DNA of 64,000 bases from an uncultured Clostridium sp. (GTDB lineage Bacteria > Bacillota > Clostridia > TANB77 > CAG-508), in NCBI GenBank assembly GCA_900553985.1, contig USFW01000001.1:1-64000 (forward strand), read 5' to 3'. The translations under genes were made by a program, and so were the position numbers. The notes beneath the pieces were generated by a model. It did no database searches and was not told the DNA's origin. It saw nothing but the letters and a program-made list of their open reading frames with translations. Below, piece by piece: positions 15,956 through 24,802 of this stretch (positions are counted from its first letter, which is position 1; each line of letters opens with the position of its first letter).

Positions 15956-18724
15956 CCCATCTGGTATATCATCTGATACTAGTTGTGCATATCCATCAAT
16001 ATCTCCTTCGTTATATACTCTTATTGTATAGGTTACTATATCTCCTGTTACTACATCCATTGGATCTTTTGGATGATTATATGTTATTTTGTCTTTTTCT
16101 TTATCATAACTTACTTCTGGTATTCTTGTTGTTACATCTTTTCCATCTATATTTGTTATGAATTTTCTTAAGGCTAAGTCAAATTCTTGTACTATAACTT
16201 TTTCAAAATCGTCATCATCTTCTTGTCCAGGAACATATTCTTTATTTATTTCTTCATCTTTATATGATGGTAGTTTTTCATCTGATGGTATTGTTATTTT
16301 ACTTGGATCTGAATCTATATCATCTACTTCTTTTCCGTTTGCATCAGCATCTTTAGTTATTGCAGCTATATTGGTTAATTTTTTGTTTGTTTCTGCTGTA
16401 TTTTTTACTTTACAAGCTACTTGTAAATCTTTATAATCTAATTTCTCACCATCAAATGCTTTTATTAAATTTTTTCTTTCTGAATTTTCTTTAGCTTTTG
16501 ATAAATAATCTGTTGTTATAGTTCTTCCGTCTTTTCCAAGTACCCATTCATATTTTTTATTTATAGCATTATCTGTTAAAAATTCTAATTCTTCTGGTAA
16601 AAAGTCTGTTACTTCTTCTACATACCCATCTAATTGCCCTTCATTATATACTCTTATTGTATATATTATTATATCATTTTTAGCAACATAAAGTTCTTTT
16701 TTCGGATGATTATATACAGAAGTTGTATCTGTTTTATCTTTTAAATTTGTCACATCAACTTTTGGAACTCTATCATATTTTTTATCATTTACATTTGTTA
16801 TAAATTTTCTTAATGATAGATCAAAGTTTTTTATTTTCTCATTTCCTACTTTTATTTTTATAGTATTTCCTTCTACCTTTACACTAGTTCCTTCTACTTG
16901 CCCTGTTTTTATTGTTGCATTTTTTAGTGTATATTTTCCATTACTATTTTGTTTTTCTACTTCTATTGTCATTGTGTCTAAAATTTTGTTATATCCTTCT
17001 GGGGCTTTTGTTTCTTTTACTTGTATTGTATCTTTTGTTGTTACATCTTCAATTTTTACTGTTCCTAAGTCTAAAATCCCATTTTCTCCTGTTCCCTTTT
17101 TAGTTGGCTCTTTTCCTGGTAATGTTACTTCAAACTCTGCTCCTGCTAATTTTATTGATGGATCATCTTTGTCTACTTTTTCTAATTGTATTTGATAATT
17201 TCCTGTAATTTGTTCAATTCTTAATTTTTCAAAGTCATCGTCATCTTGCTCACCTTTATAGAAATAATTTGGGTCTTCTAATTCTGATTTATTTGAATTA
17301 TTTCCTTTATATTCTGACATATTATCTTTATTTACATTAGGTGCTGTTGTTGGCTCAGAATCTCTATCTGCCCCTTTTTGATTTGTTATTATTGTTCCAT
17401 TTGCATCTACTTCTTCAGAAATCCATGCTACATTTGTTAAAATTTTAGTTTCATTATTTGCTTCAACTGTACATTCAATTTCTATTGTTTCATATGCAAT
17501 ATTTTCTCCTGTATATGGTGCCAAATTATTGTTTTCTGTTTTAGTTATCGTTATTTTATTAGTTGCTTTATCATAATTTGCAGTATATCCTGTTGTATTT
17601 ATCTTAGAATATACTAATCCTGTTGGTAATTGGTCAATTATCTTAGTTGCTCTACCTTCTATATCTCCTTCATTGTAAATTGTAAGATTATATGTAACAA
17701 CATCTCCATTTTTTACTAAAATAGGTTCTTTTCTATGTTTATATGTTGCTGTTGTTCCATTATCTAATGTAGTTTTATCTATTGAAGGATTTCTTGTATT
17801 GGTAACATTATTTCCATTTACTTTAGTTATATATTTTCTTAATGCTAAATCAAATTCCTGTGGAATTCTTTCTATATCCATTAATGGTTGTTCTTGATTA
17901 TTTTTGCTTGATGCATATAATGTCAATTTTGATCTATGATTTGAATTACCTGAGTTTGCTTTTGCAGTATCAATTAAATATTTATATAATACTTCTGCTT
18001 GTTCTTGTCTTTGATGTCCAGCACTTGCATTTGGTACTGTTCCTGTCGGATTATAATCACTTAAATTCTTATAAGTTGATCCATTTTCTGTATACCATAA
18101 CCAAGCTGTATTACTATATTTATCATATTTGTTTCCTTCTTCTCCATAATTAGTAAAATACCATATTGCGGCTTGTTGTACTGCTTTTATTTCATCATCT
18201 GTTATATCAAAATCATATGCTTCGTCATAAATTCCAGCATTATTAAGTAAAGTTGTTCTTTCTGATTGCTCAGATTGACCTGGTAAATATAATAGATCTG
18301 CCAAAGCTAATAGTTCATCATAATGACCATTATTTACTAATCCATTTAATACTGAATTTTGTACTGCTATTTGCTGTTTGTCTTTTATCATATCAAATTT
18401 CAAGTCATATTCTGCTGTTTTCTTTGTATCACTAAATCCTACTCCTGCTTTTACACAATATACATTTACTTCAGTTGGATCTGCAAAATTAGAATTACTA
18501 TATTTTACTATATTCCAAATTTTAGCTGCTGACCCTGTTACTCCATTTGTATTTGGATCTCCTATTGCATATCCTAAGTTTGGTGTTGATAAAGTTCTTA
18601 GTTCAGTTATTCCAAAATATAATGGTGGTGACATTGTTTCTGCAATTACTGTACTAAACAATATTCCTGAAATTAAAAATAATATTAAAACTAAACTTAC
18701 AATTATTAATCTACAATTTTTCAT
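14951..18724 (-). CDS. Thioester-domain surface adhesin, paralog 1
   Basis: 1257 residues from ATG 18722-18724, which follows AGGAGAG; an in-frame ATG further upstream is not preferred. A signal peptide ends near residue 29. The N-terminal domain has C90 in NVYCVKAG and Q184 in QQAAIWYF, the Cys and QxxPhiW Gln that form an internal thioester in TED/TQXA adhesins. Four repeats then begin FDLALRKYI, FDLSLRKFI, FDLALRKFI and FDLALRKWV, each with a TYNLTIYNEGD or YTIRVYNEGD DUF11-like core. A Cna_B/SpaA domain (YQIQLEKVDKDD to VKETKAPEGYN) lies between the first two. Acidic linkers (EQDDDDFEKL) separate units. The C-terminus has SIETG, a hydrophobic helix and KKYVM: like a sorting signal but without LPXTG. 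It likely binds host or neighbour-cell surfaces covalently; that is inferred from the family. Confidence 0.82.
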   Translation of the reverse strand: MKNCRLIIVSLVLILFLISGILFSTVIAETMSPPLYFGITELRTLSTPNLGYAIGDPNTNGVTGSAAKIWNIVKYSNSNFADPTEVNVYCVKAGVGFSDTKKTAEYDLKFDMIKDKQQIAVQNSVLNGLVNNGHYDELLALADLLYLPGQSEQSERTTLLNNAGIYDEAYDFDITDDEIKAVQQAAIWYFTNYGEEGNKYDKYSNTAWLWYTENGSTYKNLSDYNPTGTVPNASAGHQRQEQAEVLYKYLIDTAKANSGNSNHRSKLTLYASSKNNQEQPLMDIERIPQEFDLALRKYITKVNGNNVTNTRNPSIDKTTLDNGTTATYKHRKEPILVKNGDVVTYNLTIYNEGDIEGRATKIIDQLPTGLVYSKINTTGYTANYDKATNKITITKTENNNLAPYTGENIAYETIEIECTVEANNETKILTNVAWISEEVDANGTIITNQKGADRDSEPTTAPNVNKDNMSEYKGNNSNKSELEDPNYFYKGEQDDDDFEKLRIEQITGNYQIQLEKVDKDDPSIKLAGAEFEVTLPGKEPTKKGTGENGILDLGTVKIEDVTTKDTIQVKETKAPEGYNKILDTMTIEVEKQNSNGKYTLKNATIKTGQVEGTSVKVEGNTIKIKVGNEKIKNFDLSLRKFITNVNDKKYDRVPKVDVTNLKDKTDTTSVYNHPKKELYVAKNDIIIYTIRVYNEGQLDGYVEEVTDFLPEELEFLTDNAINKKYEWVLGKDGRTITTDYLSKAKENSERKNLIKAFDGEKLDYKDLQVACKVKNTAETNKKLTNIAAITKDADANGKEVDDIDSDPSKITIPSDEKLPSYKDEEINKEYVPGQEDDDDFEKVIVQEFDLALRKFITNIDGKDVTTRIPEVSYDKEKDKITYNHPKDPMDVVTGDIVTYTIRVYNEGDIDGYAQLVSDDIPDGLKFLPENETNVKYRWVMYDKEGKETENVEEAEKITTDYLSKEQEEKEGENLLKAFNKNEEISETNPDHRDIEVAFEVVEPNGSDKVIINSAQISEDSDKEGNPVEDKDSTPDKWVEGEDDQDKEYIKLRYFDLALRKWVTEAIVIEDGKQTVTQTGHTPDMDPEPVVKVELYRKDINQVTVKFRYSIRVTNEGDIAGYVKEITDYVPEGLKFVAEDNPYWKDEGNNIISTTKLENTLLQPGESADVEVLLTWINREDNMGLKTNIAEISKDYNDKGVPDRDSTPDNKKPGEDDIDDAPVILSIETGKAITYVGLGIVVLVTIAGGIFLIKKYVM

Positions 18725-18755
18725 ACTAATCTCTCCTATATAATATACCATATAT

Positions 18756-18784
18756 ATTATACCTTATTTTTGCATATTTTTCAA
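18756..18784 (-). promoter_or_regulatory. Promoter of thioester gene 1
   Basis: On the minus strand: -35 TTGAAA (18779-18784), 17-base spacer, -10 TATAAT (18756-18761). Beyond it, 18786-18832 holds an imperfect hairpin with a T run in the plus direction but no plus-strand gene to end. Confidence 0.7.
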
Positions 18785-18921
18785 TGCTATCCTCTATAAT
18801 TGTCAGCATTTACAATTATTATAGGATTTTTTTCTTAGGGATTTTTAATTTAAAACCTTTTTTACTTTTTTATTACAAAAATTTTTTGATAATAATTTTA
18901 TAATTAGAAATTAAAACAAAT

Positions 18922-18966
18922 ATAAAAACCAGAAATTCAGCTTTTTAAGTTGAATTTCTGGTTTTC
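18922..18966 (-). terminator. Terminator of thioester gene 2
   Basis: Left arm ACCAGAAATTCAGC pairs with right arm GTTGAATTTCTGGT (18949-18962), with TTTTTATA after it on the minus strand. Compared with 14801-14844, two T-A pairs have become C-G pairs. Confidence 0.78.
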
Positions 18967-20077
18967 ATTATATTATAAACTTGAATGATTTTTGTCTCCG
19001 TCCCCAAAATCATTGAAAACATTTTTCTTTGGCTCCCAAAACATGACTCCAAGGTTAGATTCCACAATTATTCTACATTACATATTTTTTTATTAAGAAT
19101 ATTCCTCCTGCTATTGTTACTAGTACTACTATTCCTAATCCTACATATGTTATTGCTTTACCTGTTTCTATTGATAATATTACTGGTGCATCATCTATAT
19201 CATCTTCTCCTGGCTTTTTATTGTCTGGGGTTGAGTCTCTATCTGGTACTCCTTTGTCATTATAGTCTTTTGATATTTCTGCTATATTTGTTTTTAGTCC
19301 CATATTATCTTCTCTATTTATCCATGTTAATAACACTTCTACATCTGCTGATTCTCCTGGTTGTAATAATGTGTTTTCTAATTTTGTTGTTGATATTATA
19401 TTGTTTCCTTCATCTTTCCAATATGGATTATCTTCTGCTACAAATTTTAACCCTTCTGGTACATAGTCTGTTATTTCTTTTACATATCCTGCTATGTCTC
19501 CTTCATTTGTTACTCTTATTGAGTATCTGAATTTTACTGTTACTTGATTTATGTCTTTTCTATATAATTCTACTTTTACTACTGGTTCTGGATCCATATC
19601 TGGTGTATGTCCTGTTTGAGTTACTGTTTGTTTTCCATCTTCTATTACTATTGCTTCTGTTACCCATTTTCTTAATGCCAAGTCAAAATATCTTAATTTT
19701 ATGTATTCTTTATCTTGGTCATCTTCTCCTTCTACCCATTTGTCTGGTGTTGAATCTTTATCTTCTACTGGATTTCCTTCTTTATCACTATCTTCTGATA
19801 TTTGTGCTGAATTTATTATTACCTTATCTGATCCATTTGGTTCTACTACTTCAAATGCTACCTCTATATCTCTATGATCTGGATTTGTTTCACTTATTTC
19901 TTCATTTTTATTAAATGCTTTTAATAAGTTTTCTCCTTCTTTTTCTTCTTGCTCTTTTGATAAGTAATCTGTTGTTATTTTTTCTGCTTCTTCTACATTT
20001 TCTGTCTCTTTTCCTTCTTTATCATACATTACCCATCTATATTTTACATTTGTTTCATTTTCTGGTAAGAATTTTAA
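18961..20077. repeat. Identical duplication tract, right copy
   Basis: Partner of 14839-15955. It holds the terminator edge, the palindromic repeat at 18984-19014 and the last ~1 kb of thioester gene 2. Confidence 0.85.
18984..19014 (-). repeat. Dispersed palindromic repeat in the duplication
   Basis: Same sequence as 14862-14892, including the GTCTCCGTCCCC core; carried along in the duplicated tract. Confidence 0.75.
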
Positions 20078-22540
20078 TCCATCTGGTATATCGTCTGATA
20101 CTAGTTGCGCATATCCATCAATATCTCCTTCGTTATATACTCTTATTGTATATGTTACTATATCTCCTGTTACTACATCCATTGGGTCTTTTGGATGATT
20201 ATATGTTATTTTATCTTTTTCTTTATCATAACTTGCTTCAGGCACTCTTGTTGTTACATCTTTTCCATCTATATTTGTTATGAATTTTCTTAATGCTAAA
20301 TCAAATTCTTGTAACATTATATTGTCATAATCTTCATCATCTTCATATTTTACCCATTCTTCTGGTTTTGAATCTCTATCCTCTACTGGATTTCCTTCAC
20401 TATCTGAGTCGTCTGTAATTGCTGCTTCATTTCTTATAATACCAATACCTGGGTCTGTTGCAACAACTTTTAATATTACTGAAACTTCTCTGTAATCTGG
20501 ATTTCTATTATCTTTTTCATCACTATATGGTTTAGATGAATCAAACGCTTTTATTAAATTTGCTCCTTTAGTTGTTATTTCTTCTCCTTTTCCTTTAGCT
20601 AAATAGTCTGTCGTAATTTTAGAAGAGTCTCCTTTAACATATGTCCATCCCATTTTTGTATTATATTCTACTGCTGCTAATTCCTCTTTATCAGTTATAG
20701 GATTCATATCTTTATCAATAGTTGCTCCTAAGAATTCTAATCCTTCTGGAATATCTTCTGTTATTTGAGAAGCATATCCATCAATTTCTCCTTCATTATA
20801 TATTCTTAAAGTATATTTTACTAAATCACCTGTTTTTACAGAAACTGGTTCTTTATTTAATTGGTAATCTGCTGTTGTTGCAGTTCCATTTGCTAATTTA
20901 GTTATATCTACACCTTGTATTCTTTCTTTTACTTTCTTGTCATTTACTTCTACTATTCTTTTAACAAGTTTTAAATCAAAATCTTTCTTTTCTATTATTG
21001 TTTCTTTTTTTACTATTAGTTTCTCAAAGTCATCATCATCTTGCTCACCCTTGTAAAAATAATTTGAATCAGCTAATTCTGTTTTATTTTGAGAGCTACC
21101 TTTATAATTGTCCATATTATCTTTATTTACATTTGGAATTGTTGCAGGTTCTGAATCTCTATCTTTTCCAACTTGATTTGTAATTATTACATCATTTGCA
21201 TCTACTTCTTCTGCTATATATGCTACATTTGTTAAAATTTTATCTTTTTCATCACTTGTAACCACTGCTTCTATTTCAATAGTTTCTGAATCTATTTTTC
21301 CTTTAGTATATGCTTTTAAGTTTTGTCTATTATCTTGTTTCTTTGTAAGTGTCAATGTATTTGTTTCTTCGTTATAGTCTACCTCATAACCTTGTGTATT
21401 TATTTTTGAATATTTTAACCCTGTTGGTAATTGATCAACTATTTTTGTTGCTCTTCCATCAACTTCACCTTCATTATATATAGTCAAATTATATGTAACA
21501 ACTGTATCTTTTTTTACTTCTATCGGATCTTTTCTGTGTTTATATGTTGCTGTTGTTCCATCTTCTAAAGTTTTTTCATCTATAACTGGTACTCTAGAAC
21601 TTGTAACATTTACTCCATTTATTTTTGTTATATATTTTCTTAAGGCTAAATCAAATTCTTGAGCTTGTCTTTCTATTTCCATTAATGGCTGCTCTTGATT
21701 GTTTTTACTTGATGCATATGATGTTAATTGTGTTTTATAATTTCCATTTGGATCTGTATAATTATTAGCATTTTTATTTGCTGTATCTATTAAATATTTA
21801 TATAATAATTCTGCTTGTTGTTGTTTTTGGAAACCTGCACTAGCATTTGGTACTGTATTTGTTGGATTATATTCACTAAAATTTTTATATGTGCTTCCAT
21901 CTTCTGTATACCATAGCCAAGATGTATTATCATATTTATCATATTTATTATTTTCTTCTCCATAATTAGTAAAATACCACATTGCTGCTTGTTGAATTGC
22001 TTTTATTTCATCATCTGATAATTCAAATCCCCAAGCTTCTTTATATATTCCTGCATTTTCTAATAAAGCATTTTTTTCTGCTTCTGTTGAAACTCCTGGT
22101 AAATATACTAAATCAGCAAGTGCTAAAAGATTATTATAATGTCCACCATTGACAAGTTTATTTAATATATCATTTTGTTTTGCTATTTCCTCTCTTTCTG
22201 TATACATATCAAAACTTAAATTATATTCTGCATTTTTCTTGACATCACTAAATCCAACTCCAGCTTTTACACAATATACGTTTACTTCTTTAGGATCATT
22301 AAAGTTACTGCTATTGTATTGAACTATATTCCAAATTTTAGCTGCTGATCCAGTTACACCATTTGAGTTTGGATCTCCTATTGCATATCCTAAATTTGGT
22401 GTTGATAGTGTCCTTAATTCTGTTATTCCAAAATACAATGGTGGATTAAGTGTCATTGCTTTAGCTATATTAGGTAATAACATTAGTACTACTGTTATTA
22501 ATGTTGATAAACTTGCTAATAATACTCTTTTTAATTTCAT
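19073..22540 (-). CDS. Thioester-domain surface adhesin, paralog 2
   Basis: 1155 residues; ATG after AAGGAGTG. A signal peptide ends near residue 28. The thioester domain closely matches paralog 1, with C90 (NVYCVKAG) and Q184 (QQAAMWYF) at the same positions. Repeats begin FDLALRKYI, FDLKLVKRI, FDLALRKFI and FDLALRKWV; the Cna_B/SpaA domain of paralog 1 is missing and the second repeat is unrelated in detail. The last two repeats and the anchor are identical or nearly identical to paralog 1. The end has SIETG, a hydrophobic helix and KKYVM, lacking a classical LPXTG. It is in tandem with paralog 1 on the minus strand, each with its own promoter and terminator, so the two can be expressed separately. 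Predicted role: a wall- or membrane-tethered covalent adhesin. Confidence 0.82.
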   Translation of the reverse strand: MKLKRVLLASLSTLITVVLMLLPNIAKAMTLNPPLYFGITELRTLSTPNLGYAIGDPNSNGVTGSAAKIWNIVQYNSSNFNDPKEVNVYCVKAGVGFSDVKKNAEYNLSFDMYTEREEIAKQNDILNKLVNGGHYNNLLALADLVYLPGVSTEAEKNALLENAGIYKEAWGFELSDDEIKAIQQAAMWYFTNYGEENNKYDKYDNTSWLWYTEDGSTYKNFSEYNPTNTVPNASAGFQKQQQAELLYKYLIDTANKNANNYTDPNGNYKTQLTSYASSKNNQEQPLMEIERQAQEFDLALRKYITKINGVNVTSSRVPVIDEKTLEDGTTATYKHRKDPIEVKKDTVVTYNLTIYNEGEVDGRATKIVDQLPTGLKYSKINTQGYEVDYNEETNTLTLTKKQDNRQNLKAYTKGKIDSETIEIEAVVTSDEKDKILTNVAYIAEEVDANDVIITNQVGKDRDSEPATIPNVNKDNMDNYKGSSQNKTELADSNYFYKGEQDDDDFEKLIVKKETIIEKKDFDLKLVKRIVEVNDKKVKERIQGVDITKLANGTATTADYQLNKEPVSVKTGDLVKYTLRIYNEGEIDGYASQITEDIPEGLEFLGATIDKDMNPITDKEELAAVEYNTKMGWTYVKGDSSKITTDYLAKGKGEEITTKGANLIKAFDSSKPYSDEKDNRNPDYREVSVILKVVATDPGIGIIRNEAAITDDSDSEGNPVEDRDSKPEEWVKYEDDEDYDNIMLQEFDLALRKFITNIDGKDVTTRVPEASYDKEKDKITYNHPKDPMDVVTGDIVTYTIRVYNEGDIDGYAQLVSDDIPDGLKFLPENETNVKYRWVMYDKEGKETENVEEAEKITTDYLSKEQEEKEGENLLKAFNKNEEISETNPDHRDIEVAFEVVEPNGSDKVIINSAQISEDSDKEGNPVEDKDSTPDKWVEGEDDQDKEYIKLRYFDLALRKWVTEAIVIEDGKQTVTQTGHTPDMDPEPVVKVELYRKDINQVTVKFRYSIRVTNEGDIAGYVKEITDYVPEGLKFVAEDNPYWKDEGNNIISTTKLENTLLQPGESADVEVLLTWINREDNMGLKTNIAEISKDYNDKGVPDRDSTPDNKKPGEDDIDDAPVILSIETGKAITYVGLGIVVLVTIAGGIFLIKKYVM

Positions 22541-22561
22541 ATTTTACACTCCTTTTAATCT

Positions 22562-22589
22562 ATTTTACACTATTATTTTATTTAGTCAA
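22562..22589 (-). promoter_or_regulatory. Promoter of thioester gene 2
   Basis: On the minus strand: -35 TTGACT (22584-22589), 16-base spacer, -10 TAAAAT (22562-22567), 22 bases before the ATG. The rest of 22590-22863, up to dacF, holds only a small AATGCAAA/TTTGCATT hairpin and no gene I can support. Confidence 0.65.
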
Positions 22590-22863
22590 CATAGATTTCT
22601 CATCATTTTTTATATTAATTTTTTTCATATTATAATTCCTTACGGAATGCAAACTTTTGCATTTTCTCTTTATTTTTTTCACACATTACAATTATATTAC
22701 ATTTATATCTCAAAATCAAGCATTTATGTAAATTATACGTGTTCTATCACTATTTCCCTACATTTTGATTATTTGCAATATCCATCAAAATATTTCTATA
22801 ATTATCTCTAAAAACTTATCATACTTCCTTAAATTTTTTATATTATATATAAGAGGTATTTTT

Positions 22864-24144
22864 ATGAAAAAAAATAAAAAATTGTTAAAAATATTTATTA
22901 TATTCATTTTCATTATTTTTATATTTACAAGTTCATTTGCAGATGATATTCCACTGCAAGAAGAAGATTTTGATATTGCATCATATCTAAGAACTAGTGA
23001 TTATCTTGAAACTTCTTCTCCAACTCAACAATTTCCATCAATAAATTCTAGAGCATATGTTGTACTTGATAGAAAAACTAATACAGTTTTAGTTGGAAAA
23101 AATGAATATTCAAGAAAAAAAATGGCTTCCACTACTAAAATAATGACTGCAATAGTAATTATTGAAAATTATAATTTAAATGAAACAGTAACAATTAGTA
23201 AAAAAGCTTCCAACACTGGAGGATCTAGATTAGGTTTAAAAACAGGAGATAAAATTACTGTAAATGATTTATTATATGGTTTGATGCTTCGCTCTGGAAA
23301 CGATGCAGCAGTTGCATTAGCTGAGTATGCTTCTGGTTCTATTGAAAATTTTGCGGAATTAATGAATAAAAAAGCATTGGAATTAAATTTACTTAATACT
23401 AATTTTGTTACTCCTCACGGTTTAGATCAGGATGAACACTATACTACAGCATATGAGTTAGCATTGTTAACAAATTATGCTTTAAATAATAAAACTTTTG
23501 CTAAAATAGTTGGATCTAAAACTTTTGCTATAACTATAAATGGATATTCAAAAGAACTTTCTAATACTAATGAATTATTAGGAAACTTTGATGGAATTTA
23601 TGGAGTAAAAACAGGATTTACTAATGGTGCTAATCGTTGTTTAGTTACTGCTTGTAAACGAGATGATAAGGATATAATTTGTGTGGTTTTAGGTGCTGAT
23701 ACTAAAAAATTTAGAACTCAAGATAGTATCAAACTTTTAAATTATGCATTAAATAATTTTACATATGTTGCTATTAATAAAATAATTGAAGATAAATTTA
23801 ATAGATGGATTGAAAATAACAATGAATATTTTAATGTTTATAAAGGAATTAATAATAATTTGAGTTTATCTTGCCCTAAATTACAATATGATAAAATTCC
23901 TGTTAAAATAGATCAAATTGATAAGATTAATATTTCTATAAATTGTAATGGTAAGTTAATTGCACCTATCTACAAAAATTATGTGGTTGGAACTCTAACT
24001 GTTTTAGTGGATGATAAGATTCTTTATTCTTTGGATATTTGTAGTGAATGTTGTATTAATAAAAAAGATATGATTGATTATTTAAAAACCTTTTTTAAAA
24101 ACTTTTCAACTTACATTAACTTAGAAAATTTATTTTTTAAATAA
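22864..24144 (+). CDS. dacF: D-alanyl-D-alanine carboxypeptidase, DacF-type (S11)
   Basis: 426 residues from ATG 22864, which follows AGAGG. A longer frame upstream lacks a binding site. A signal peptide ends near residue 25 (SSFADD). The penicillin-binding transpeptidase fold has all three motifs: STTK (SxxK nucleophile), SGN in LRSGNDAAV, and KTG in GVKTGFTNGANR. It trims the terminal D-Ala from wall stem peptides. A C-terminal PBP5-type beta region follows, but no clear amphipathic membrane anchor. DacF in Bacillus is forespore-expressed; a vegetative DacA role is equally possible. It stands alone on the plus strand, converging on acpP with a shared terminator. Confidence 0.85.
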   Translation: MKKNKKLLKIFIIFIFIIFIFTSSFADDIPLQEEDFDIASYLRTSDYLETSSPTQQFPSINSRAYVVLDRKTNTVLVGKNEYSRKKMASTTKIMTAIVIIENYNLNETVTISKKASNTGGSRLGLKTGDKITVNDLLYGLMLRSGNDAAVALAEYASGSIENFAELMNKKALELNLLNTNFVTPHGLDQDEHYTTAYELALLTNYALNNKTFAKIVGSKTFAITINGYSKELSNTNELLGNFDGIYGVKTGFTNGANRCLVTACKRDDKDIICVVLGADTKKFRTQDSIKLLNYALNNFTYVAINKIIEDKFNRWIENNNEYFNVYKGINNNLSLSCPKLQYDKIPVKIDQIDKINISINCNGKLIAPIYKNYVVGTLTVLVDDKILYSLDICSECCINKKDMIDYLKTFFKNFSTYINLENLFFK

Positions 24145-24213
24145 TTTTAATATTAAGCTTATTTTAATTTTACATAAAAAGCTAAAAATTATATCCTGTT
24201 TCATATGTAATAA

Positions 24214-24256
24214 TAAAAAGGGATTTAAAGAATAACATTTCCTTAATCCCTTTTTT
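24214..24256. terminator. Bidirectional terminator between dacF and acpP
   Basis: AAAAGGGATTTAA (24215-24228) pairs with TTAATCCCTTTTT (24243-24255). There are T runs in both directions, serving two convergent genes. Confidence 0.8.
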
Positions 24257-24499
24257 CTATTTTACATTTTCTTTTATGTAGTCAACTACATCTCCTACTG
24301 TTACAACTTTTTCAGCATCACTATCTGGAATTTCTATATCAAATTCTTCTTCTAATGCCATAACTAATTCAACTATATCTAATGAATCAGCTCCTAAATC
24401 ATCTATGAAAGATGCTTCCATTGTTACAGCTGTATCAGCAACACCTAATTGTTCAACAATTATTCCTTTTACTTTTTCTAAAACTTCTTCTGAACTCAC
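24257..24499 (-). CDS. acpP: Acyl carrier protein
   Basis: 80 residues, acidic, with the phosphopantetheine attachment Ser in LGADSLDIVELVMALEEEF. It carries growing acyl chains in type II fatty acid synthesis. The start is GTG (24497-24499), nine to ten bases after AGGAGGTGA. The upstream 300 bases hold two near-identical palindromes and a weak promoter. The gene lies downstream of plsX on the same strand but is separated by about 300 bases, so it is probably transcribed on its own. Confidence 0.95.
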   Translation of the reverse strand: MSSEEVLEKVKGIIVEQLGVADTAVTMEASFIDDLGADSLDIVELVMALEEEFDIEIPDSDAEKVVTVGDVVDYIKENVK

Positions 24500-24528
24500 T
24501 TCTCGAGTTCACCTCCTCTCAAGTTTAT

Positions 24529-24546
24529 AAATGATATATTCATTTG
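24529..24546 (-). promoter_or_regulatory. Palindrome 1 upstream of acpP (possible operator)
   Basis: AAATGATATATTCATTTG; arms AAATGA/TCATTT around five bases. It is the same sequence as palindrome 2, 69 bases away, and lies between the possible promoter and the ribosome binding site. Confidence 0.5.
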
Positions 24547-24570
24547 TTTTTTAGTAACTAAACTTTTAAT

Positions 24571-24599
24571 TAAATACTAAAACTAAAATAAAGTTACAA
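24571..24599 (-). promoter_or_regulatory. Possible acpP promoter
   Basis: On the minus strand: -35 TTGTAA (24594-24599), 17-base spacer, -10 TATTTA (24571-24576), a weak match. The -35 overlaps the edge of palindrome 2. Confidence 0.35.
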
Positions 24600-24615
24600 A
24601 TGATATATTCATTTG
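24597..24615 (-). promoter_or_regulatory. Palindrome 2 upstream of acpP (possible operator)
   Basis: CAAATGATATATTCATTTG; perfect seven-base arms CAAATGA/TCATTTG around five bases. The remaining stretch to plsX (24616-24802) shows only one further half-site-like GTTCATTT and no gene. Confidence 0.5.
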
Positions 24616-24802
24616 ATTTCTTTCATATATATGTTCATTTATATTATATGATTACTATTTTGTCAAGTAAATTACTAAAATATTTTATATTTGTACTGTT
24701 AAGTCATATTTATATGAATTATATTAAATTTATAAAGCTATTATAAATTTAAAGTTTTACTTTTTATTCAAAATAACTAATTTTTAATTATTCCTATATA
24801 AA

